Position numbers and translations under genes: made by a program
Part shown: positions 6,303 to 10,687 of the stretch, one piece after another
Position numbering within the stretch: position 1 is the first letter of the stretch
Layout: each line of letters begins with the position of its first letter
Assembly: GCA_946630765.1 (NCBI GenBank)
Contig: CAMOZF010000036.1
Coordinates: 1 to 10,687 of the forward strand
DNA length: 10,687 bases
Direction of reading: 5' to 3'
Source: an uncultured Lachnospiraceae bacterium
Lineage (GTDB): Bacteria > Bacillota_A > Clostridia > Lachnospirales > Lachnospiraceae
The notes under the pieces: generated by a model
Told to the model about the DNA's origin: nothing
Seen by the model: the letters and a program-made list of their open reading frames with translations, nothing else
Databases searched by the model: none

Positions 6303-6823
6303 TCATCACGCACCCTTTCCCGCCCCTATATGATGCCTCCTCGAAAATCCTGATTCTCGGCTCCTTCCCTTCCGTGAAGTCGCGGGAGCAGGCCTTTTTC
6401 TACGGACATCCGCAGAACCGTTTCTGGAAGCTGCTGTCGCTTCTTTACGATGTGCCGCTCCCAGAGAGCATCGACGAAAAAAGGGCCCTGATCCTTGAGA
6501 ATCACCTGGCCCTTTATGATACAATTTATTCCTGTGAGATCAAAGGCTCTTCTGACGCCTCGATCAAAAACGCGGTGCCGACCGATCTTCAGCCGATCCT
6601 CTCGGGCGCCCCGATTGAGCGGATTTTCTGCAACGGCACGAAGTCCTTCGAGCTCTATCAGAAATATCAGCTTCCGAAGCTTCAGATTGAAGCCGGAAAA
6701 CTGCCCTCCACGAGCCCCGCAAATGCCGCCTGGAGTCTTCAGCGACTTCTTCCTGTGTGGGAAGAAGCGCTTATTCCTCAGCGTAACCGACAACCTGGTT
6801 CAGATACTCCAGAATCGCATTGA
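6299..6823 (+). CDS. DNA-deoxyinosine glycosylase (HDG-type, uracil-DNA glycosylase superfamily)
   Basis: A 174-residue protein with the pattern of the small UDG-superfamily glycosylases called hypoxanthine/deoxyinosine glycosylases. It opens with THPFPPLYDASSKILILGSF. GSFPS (21-25) forms the first active-site motif, GHPQNRFW (36-43) the base-recognition segment with Asn40, CNG (111-113) a core strand, and LPSTSPANA (135-143) the second DNA-binding motif. Such enzymes cut the N-glycosidic bond of deaminated bases (hypoxanthine, sometimes uracil) to begin base-excision repair. AAGGAGG (6282-6288) precedes the ATG, which overlaps the upstream small gene by 4 bp. The last 17 residues (IPQRNRQPGSDTPESH region) look like non-conserved read-on and are coded within the overlap with the convergent lipoprotein gene. 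Which base is cut cannot be settled from sequence. Confidence 0.9.
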   Translation: MIITHPFPPLYDASSKILILGSFPSVKSREQAFFYGHPQNRFWKLLSLLYDVPLPESIDEKRALILENHLALYDTIYSCEIKGSSDASIKNAVPTDLQPILSGAPIERIFCNGTKSFELYQKYQLPKLQIEAGKLPSTSPANAAWSLQRLLPVWEEALIPQRNRQPGSDTPESH

Positions 6824-8420
6824 TGCTGAAGGGGCACTCGAGCGCCGGCCGGCCGGAACGGCTGAGCCGGAGCTCCTCGCCGGTATCGTAGTCGACATAC
6901 AGCGACCAGCTCTCAAAGTCCTCGTTATTCTTGAGGTTCTCGCCGTTATGCGCCGGAATTTCCAGAGAAACGAGAAGCTCCGCGAGTCCCTGGACAAATT
7001 CTTCGGAAACCTCGCCCTGATACTGCGCAATCACATAGCTGTCGGCGATCGCATTGAAATCAAGCTCGAAAGTGCCGTCATCCTGCTCGATAAGCTCGAT
7101 ACCGTAGTTTCCTCTTTCCCAGATGGAATCCTCCGGAAGATCATAGCGGCTGTCCCTCAGGCTGAAATTCAGATAGAGCTCGGTGATATTCGTCGAACGG
7201 ATCTCTTTCTGCAGATTCTCGGAATAGTCATGGACTTCCTTTTCCCGCTCCAGCTCCGTATCCCGCACGAAACGGAAGTGGTGTCCATCGGCGTCGAGCA
7301 CCATCTCATCCGCCGTCAGCGAACCGTCCTCGCGGATCGTCAGCTGCGAGACAATATAGAAGCCCGGATCATTCGGGTCTGTATTTTCAACTTTTTTGAT
7401 CTCCTCCCCGACAACCCGGACTTCAAATTCGTCCGCCGTGCCGCCATAGAGGCTGAAATACATCTTGTTTCCGTCAAATTCCAGCGTCGAGTCAGAATTC
7501 ACGTCCGTCCAGTGTCCCGAAAGCCCGGCGAGGATTTCTTCATTCTCCGCATCCGGATTGGTCGTTTCATCAGGAAGACCGTAGCCCACCTGCTCATTGG
7601 CGTACTCGAGGAAGGCATCGATGCTGAAGGGGCACTCAAGCGCCGGACGGCCCGAGGCCGTCAGATACAGAAGCTCGCCCGACCGGTACTTGACCTGCAA
7701 AGACCAGCCTCTGAAGCTCTCGTTATTGCTCCGGCCATAGCCGTTTTTCTCGGCAATCTTCTGTTCCTCAATGATCCTTGCAAAGCCCTTCACGTACTCC
7801 GCGCTTACATTTTCCTCGTACTCGTAAAGATTATAGCTCTCCGCCAGAGCTTCGTAATGCATCACGTAATAGTCACCGGGCTGCCACCGAAGTTCGATGC
7901 TGTAGCGCCCGTCCTCAAATACCGCATCCTCCGGCACATCATAATGGCTGTCCTTCAGGCTGAACCACAGAGAAAACTCTTCGATCTCATCGGACTCAAT
8001 GACCTTCGGCAGGTTCCGCTGATTGTCCTTATAGCCCCGCTCTTTCGCAAGGTTCTCCTCCCGGACGAAACGGTACTGATGGCCTTCCGCGTCCAGCACC
8101 ATTTCCTGCGCCGTAAGCGCACCGTCCGCACCAATTGCCAGCGGACTCATTCCGTAAAAGTCCGTCCCTTTTTTCGAAGCATTTTCGATGTATTTCAATT
8201 CTCCGTCCGTTATGCGGATCCGGAAGGTCATCTTGAAATCGCCGTGCGTTACGGTCATTCTCTTCCCCCGAAAATCCAGGGTTGTCTCACCGTTCAGATC
8301 CACCCAGTGGCCCTGCACGGCTTTCAGTTCCTCACTCATTCCGAAGATTCCGCACCCGCTGAAAAGTACGGGAAGCACCAGAACTCCGGCCAGAATAATC
8401 GGCAGTACTTTTCTTCTCAT
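6771..8420 (-). CDS. Lipoprotein with two tandem ~266-residue repeats, unknown function
   Basis: A 549-residue secreted lipoprotein (numbering from ATG 8420). A basic n-region, a hydrophobic core and the lipobox LFSGC (19-23) predict lipid attachment at Cys23. The mature protein is two copies of one unit, about 30-281 and 294-548, offset by 266 residues. Shared landmarks are GHW-x-D-x-N, LTA-x-EMVLDA-x-GH-x-x-RFVR, FSL-x-DS-x-YD-x-PED and SGRPALECPFSI. The unit is acidic and beta-rich in appearance, with a start resembling lipocalin-like or DUF-type extracytoplasmic domains (G-x-W at the beginning), but I cannot name the family. No catalytic motif is evident. One shared Cys per copy (in ALECPF) is unusual. 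Last gene of the - strand operon; its end overlaps the glycosylase gene by 53 bp. Confidence 0.85.
   Translation of the reverse strand: MRRKVLPIILAGVLVLPVLFSGCGIFGMSEELKAVQGHWVDLNGETTLDFRGKRMTVTHGDFKMTFRIRITDGELKYIENASKKGTDFYGMSPLAIGADGALTAQEMVLDAEGHQYRFVREENLAKERGYKDNQRNLPKVIESDEIEEFSLWFSLKDSHYDVPEDAVFEDGRYSIELRWQPGDYYVMHYEALAESYNLYEYEENVSAEYVKGFARIIEEQKIAEKNGYGRSNNESFRGWSLQVKYRSGELLYLTASGRPALECPFSIDAFLEYANEQVGYGLPDETTNPDAENEEILAGLSGHWTDVNSDSTLEFDGNKMYFSLYGGTADEFEVRVVGEEIKKVENTDPNDPGFYIVSQLTIREDGSLTADEMVLDADGHHFRFVRDTELEREKEVHDYSENLQKEIRSTNITELYLNFSLRDSRYDLPEDSIWERGNYGIELIEQDDGTFELDFNAIADSYVIAQYQGEVSEEFVQGLAELLVSLEIPAHNGENLKNNEDFESWSLYVDYDTGEELRLSRSGRPALECPFSINAILEYLNQVVGYAEE
6777..7541 (-). 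repeat. Second copy of the lipoprotein internal duplication
   Basis: Codes for residues 294-548 of the lipoprotein. It is aligned to the first copy with an offset of 798 bp. The strongest DNA match is 6822-6857 against 7620-7655, 33 of 36 bases identical, covering the SGRPALECPFSI codons. Confidence 0.85.
7578..8333 (-). repeat. First copy of the lipoprotein internal duplication
   Basis: Codes for residues 30-281 of the lipoprotein and matches 6777-7541 codon for codon over long stretches with few indels. A second DNA landmark is ACGAAACGG at 8065 and 7267, again 798 bp apart. Confidence 0.85.
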
Positions 8421-8426
8421 CACACA

Positions 8427-8433
8427 TCTCCCT
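8427..8433 (-). promoter_or_regulatory. Ribosome binding site that sets the lipoprotein start
   Basis: On the - strand AGGGAGA ends six bases before ATG 8420 but only three before the in-frame GTG at 8423. The ATG is therefore the likelier start, giving MRRKVLP as the first residues. Confidence 0.7.
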
Positions 8434-8450
8434 GCCTTCTTACGGCAAAC

Positions 8451-9671
8451 CTACCAGCGTACCTGCCAGCGTTTCATCAGTTCATTCAGATCCTCGCTTT
8501 TTTGGGCTGTCTGCCCTTCTTTATCCGCTTCTTTTTCGGATGCCGGACGCTTTTCCCCTTCCTGCTCCTTCTTCTGAAGCTCCGAAAGGAGCGCCGTAAA
8601 GCGCTCTTCCTGCGTCCCGGGCACGATCTTCTCGCCGGTCCAGGCCGAAAGGTAGGCAGCGTTGCTGATCGAGAGCGAGCGGATGCCTTCGAATCCCGGC
8701 ACACGCGGCGCCCGGTCCAGAAGAACGGCCTCCGCAAAATCCTGCAGAAGGATCGGATGTCCGTCCGGCTCCTCCGCGCTGAACTCCTCGTATTCGGTAT
8801 CCCCGGCATAGAAGCCTTCCTTCGCGCTGAAGCAGACCTCGCGCTCCGGCGTTTTCAGCTTCCACCATTTCAGGGTGCCGTTTTCCAGCACGATTTTTCC
8901 GCGGTCGCCGGAGATTTCAAGCCGGTTCGTGCCGGGGCACTCGCCGGTCGTTGTGATAAATGTCGCCACGGCGCCGTTTTTGTACTCGCCGATAATCGTC
9001 GCGTCGTCATCCACCGGGATGTGGTGGTACTTCCCGAAGCCGATCACGGCGCTGACCGCATCCGGCACACCAAACATCCACTGCCACAGATCCAGATTGT
9101 GCGGCGCCTGATTCAGAAGCACGCCGCCGCCCTCGCCGTTCCAGGTCGCGCGCCAGGATCCGGAATCATAGTAGGCCTGCGTCCGGTACCAGTTGGTGAC
9201 AATCCACACGAAGCGCTTCAGTTCGCCAAGCTCTCCGTTCTGGATCAGATCATGTGCGCGGATAAACAGCGGATTGGTGCGCTGGTTGAACATGATCGCA
9301 AACTTCTTTCCCGAAGCCTCCGCGGCCGCGTTCATTTCCCGAACCGCCGCCGTTGTAACGCCCGCGGGCTTTTCCGTCAGCACATGAAGGCCGCGCGAGA
9401 AAGCTTCCTTCGCATATACCGGGTGAAGATAGTGCGGCGTCGCGATCAGCACCGCCTCCGCAAGGCCGCTGTCCATCAGCTCCAGCGCGTCCGTGAATTG
9501 CGCCGCGCCCGGCTGAAGCTTTTCCGCCACTGCCAGCCGCTCCTCCCGGATATCGCAGACTGCCGTAATCTCCACGCTCGGGCAAAGGCCGTTTGCCACG
9601 TTCAGAAGGTGTCCGGAACCCATGTTGCCGATCCCGATGACGCCGAGCTTCAGTTTCCTGTCTGCACTCAT
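8451..9671 (-). CDS. Gfo/Idh/MocA-family NAD(P)-dependent oxidoreductase
   Basis: A 406-residue cytoplasmic enzyme. The N-terminal Rossmann fold has GVIGIGNMG (10-18, G-x-G-x-x-G) and an acidic end of the second strand (CD40), favouring NAD. EKPAG (100-104, Lys101) is the family's conserved substrate/cofactor motif. GGGVLLNQAPHNLDLWQW (181-198), with His191 and Asp194, is the C-terminal active-site helix. Members oxidise or reduce hydroxyls of sugars, inositols or amino sugars; the substrate is not readable here. The core ends near residue 360, and a charged, low-complexity tail (about 364-395) leads to LNELMKRWQVRW, which the family does not need. GGGAGGAG lies upstream of the ATG and overlaps the end of the dehydrogenase gene, 15 bases away. 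The lipoprotein follows about 30 bases downstream, so the three form one operon. Confidence 0.93.
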   Translation of the reverse strand: MSADRKLKLGVIGIGNMGSGHLLNVANGLCPSVEITAVCDIREERLAVAEKLQPGAAQFTDALELMDSGLAEAVLIATPHYLHPVYAKEAFSRGLHVLTEKPAGVTTAAVREMNAAAEASGKKFAIMFNQRTNPLFIRAHDLIQNGELGELKRFVWIVTNWYRTQAYYDSGSWRATWNGEGGGVLLNQAPHNLDLWQWMFGVPDAVSAVIGFGKYHHIPVDDDATIIGEYKNGAVATFITTTGECPGTNRLEISGDRGKIVLENGTLKWWKLKTPEREVCFSAKEGFYAGDTEYEEFSAEEPDGHPILLQDFAEAVLLDRAPRVPGFEGIRSLSISNAAYLSAWTGEKIVPGTQEERFTALLSELQKKEQEGEKRPASEKEADKEGQTAQKSEDLNELMKRWQVRW

Positions 9672-9686
9672 TGAGTTACTCCTCCC

Positions 9687-10475
9687 TCAGCTTCCGAGTT
9701 TCTTTTTCTGCTGTCTGCCGGCCATTTCGGCGGCAAATGCGGGCGGAACCAGGCGTGAAAGCCCCAGAACCGCGCGCAGTCCGAAGGAAGGCACGATGAT
9801 GGCCTTTCTTTTCTCCAGCTTTTTCAGCGCATACGATACGCATTCTTCGGCGCTGATGCTCTTCAGCGCAAATTTCACATGGGCGACCTCGTTGAATTCG
9901 GTATCCACCGGTCCCGGGCACAGCGCGCTGACATTGATCCTGCTTTTCTGCGCCTTCAGCTCCTGGCGCACGCCGCGCGTCAGACTGACAATATACGCCT
10001 TCGACGCATAATACGAGGCCATATACGGCCCGCCCGGCAGCAGTCCCGCCGAGGACGCGACATTCAGTATACTGCCCTCAATTCCCTTATCCTCAAAAAG
10101 CTGCAGCATCTTTTTCATCAGAATATGCTGCGCCGTCACATTGACGTCGATCATCTGCATGTCCCGCGAAAGCTCCGTCTCCGTAAATCTTCCGCAGTCG
10201 CCGAATCCCGCATTATTGATCAGAAGGCACACCTTCAGCTTCGCGGCCTCTCTTGCGACAAGGCCGCACTCTGCCCGAAACGACAGATCCGCCGGAAGTA
10301 TCCGGATATCCACCGGATATTCCTTCCGCAGTTCATCCTTCAGCCTCTGCAGACGGTCCCCTCTTCTGGCAACCAGCAGCAGCCCATAGCCCTTCTTAGC
10401 AAGCTGCCGCGCGAACTCGCGCCCGATCCCGGAACTCGCGCCCGTAACACACGCATACTGACTCGTTTTCTCCAT
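9687..10475 (-). CDS. Short-chain dehydrogenase/reductase (SDR family)
   Basis: A 262-residue classical SDR. TGASSGIG (11-18) binds the nucleotide cofactor, NNAG (87-90) is the structural motif, Ser142, Tyr155 and Lys159 (SYYASK) form the catalytic set, and PGPVDT (187-192) follows as expected. ARR at 36-38 after the second strand suggests NADP(H). The C-terminus is basic (GRQQKKKLGS). Overall it resembles the YqjQ/DltE-like SDR subgroup whose substrates are mostly unknown. GAGGGA (10481-10486) sits five bases upstream of the ATG. First gene of a leftward operon with the Gfo/Idh enzyme and the lipoprotein; the next gene starts 15 bases after its stop. Confidence 0.94.
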   Translation of the reverse strand: MEKTSQYACVTGASSGIGREFARQLAKKGYGLLLVARRGDRLQRLKDELRKEYPVDIRILPADLSFRAECGLVAREAAKLKVCLLINNAGFGDCGRFTETELSRDMQMIDVNVTAQHILMKKMLQLFEDKGIEGSILNVASSAGLLPGGPYMASYYASKAYIVSLTRGVRQELKAQKSRINVSALCPGPVDTEFNEVAHVKFALKSISAEECVSYALKKLEKRKAIIVPSFGLRAVLGLSRLVPPAFAAEMAGRQQKKKLGS

Positions 10476-10512
10476 AACGATCCCTCAAACCACTCCCTAT
10501 ATATTTACCCAT

Positions 10513-10541
10513 AGAATACACGATCCCCCGAAAAAAAGCAA
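10513..10541 (-). promoter_or_regulatory. Weak promoter candidate for the SDR operon
   Basis: On the - strand TTGCTT (complement of 10536-10541) and TATTCT (complement of 10513-10518) are separated by 17 bases. The matches to consensus are only 3/6 and 4/6, so this is tentative. Confidence 0.3.
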
Positions 10542-10604
10542 GAACATCATAAAACATCCCGCCCTCCTCCACCCGCCTTCAGCACAAACAGGGAGGGCTG
10601 TTAC

Positions 10605-10687
10605 ATGCAGTGTTATGAGGAATATCTGTCTGTTTCTGCGGCTGGGGCTCCCGCGCACACGCTTCGTATAGACTTTCAGGGCCCTAC
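10605..10687 (+). CDS. Start of an unidentified gene, cut by the window end
   Basis: An open frame begins at ATG 10605 and stays open to the last base: MQCYEEYLSVSAAGAPAHTL followed by RIDFQGP. A strong ribosome site, GGGAGGG (10591-10597), lies seven bases before the ATG. The gene would be divergent from the SDR operon. An inverted repeat, GCCCTCC (10561-10567) with GGAGGGC (10592-10598), would sequester that ribosome site in the leader RNA. Only 27 codons are visible and I do not recognise the product, so the gene itself is moderately supported. Confidence 0.45.
   Translation, partial: MQCYEEYLSVSAAGAPAHTLRIDFQGP

Noticed and set aside
6746..6767. The 8-bp hairpin as a full rho-independent terminator for the lipoprotein operon
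   Set aside because: The stem is perfect but no T tract follows on the - strand, and the sequence is also coding for the glycosylase, so it is mentioned only as a possible weak stop.
6495..9674. A 1059-codon open frame on the + strand crossing three genes
   Set aside because: It runs over parts of the glycosylase, the whole lipoprotein and the oxidoreductase, all supported by family motifs or a lipobox and internal repeats. Its length is striking but is explained by codon bias, and the product has no recognisable domain.
1..10687. Search for CRISPR arrays, tRNA or rRNA genes, toxin-antitoxin or phage-defence modules
   Set aside because: No regularly spaced repeats, no cloverleaf-like or ribosomal sequence, and no nuclease, integrase or toxin motif was seen in any frame.

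Overview
The window looks like chromosomal DNA from a GC-rich anaerobic Clostridia-type Bacillota, possibly a Lachnospiraceae-like gut or rumen bacterium. This rests on strong AGGAGG-type ribosome sites, a lipobox lipoprotein, a cytoplasmic (signal-less) GH78 rhamnosidase paired with a GPH-type sugar symporter, and tightly packed short operons. The taxonomic placement is inference. I see no rRNA, tRNA, CRISPR array, integrase or transposase.

Left part (1-5724), a sugar-use locus. A small two-helix membrane protein is translationally coupled to a GPH/MelB-like cation:sugar symporter (+ strand). Facing it on the - strand are an alpha-L-rhamnosidase (GH78) and, downstream of it, an alpha/beta-hydrolase esterase of BD-FAE/acetylxylan-esterase type. 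The two transcription units converge on a hairpin terminator at 1903-1944. A reasonable reading is that the symporter imports a rhamnosylated, possibly acylated, oligosaccharide or glycoside. The esterase would then remove ester groups and the rhamnosidase would release L-rhamnose in the cytoplasm.

Middle (5725-6098), a 374-base divergent control region. It holds a perfect 16-bp inverted repeat with a 5-nt spacer, a second nested dyad lying on a good -35/-10 candidate for the rhamnosidase, helically phased GTTTAT repeats, one arm of an intergenic repeat also found at 2831-2925, and a TTGACA-type promoter for the rightward genes. No regulator gene is present in the window.

Right part (6099-10475). 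A 67-codon protein of unknown role overlaps by 4 bp a deoxyinosine/uracil-DNA glycosylase superfamily gene (+). Converging on it is a - strand operon: short-chain dehydrogenase/reductase, Gfo/Idh/MocA oxidoreductase, and a lipoprotein built from two tandem copies of a ~266-residue unit. The glycosylase and lipoprotein genes overlap tail to tail by 53 bp. At the right edge a + strand reading frame with a good ribosome site opens and runs out of the window.

Nothing in the window proves a wholly new system. The least-explained items are the duplicated lipoprotein, the small protein coupled to the glycosylase, and the dense set of dyads upstream of the rhamnosidase.
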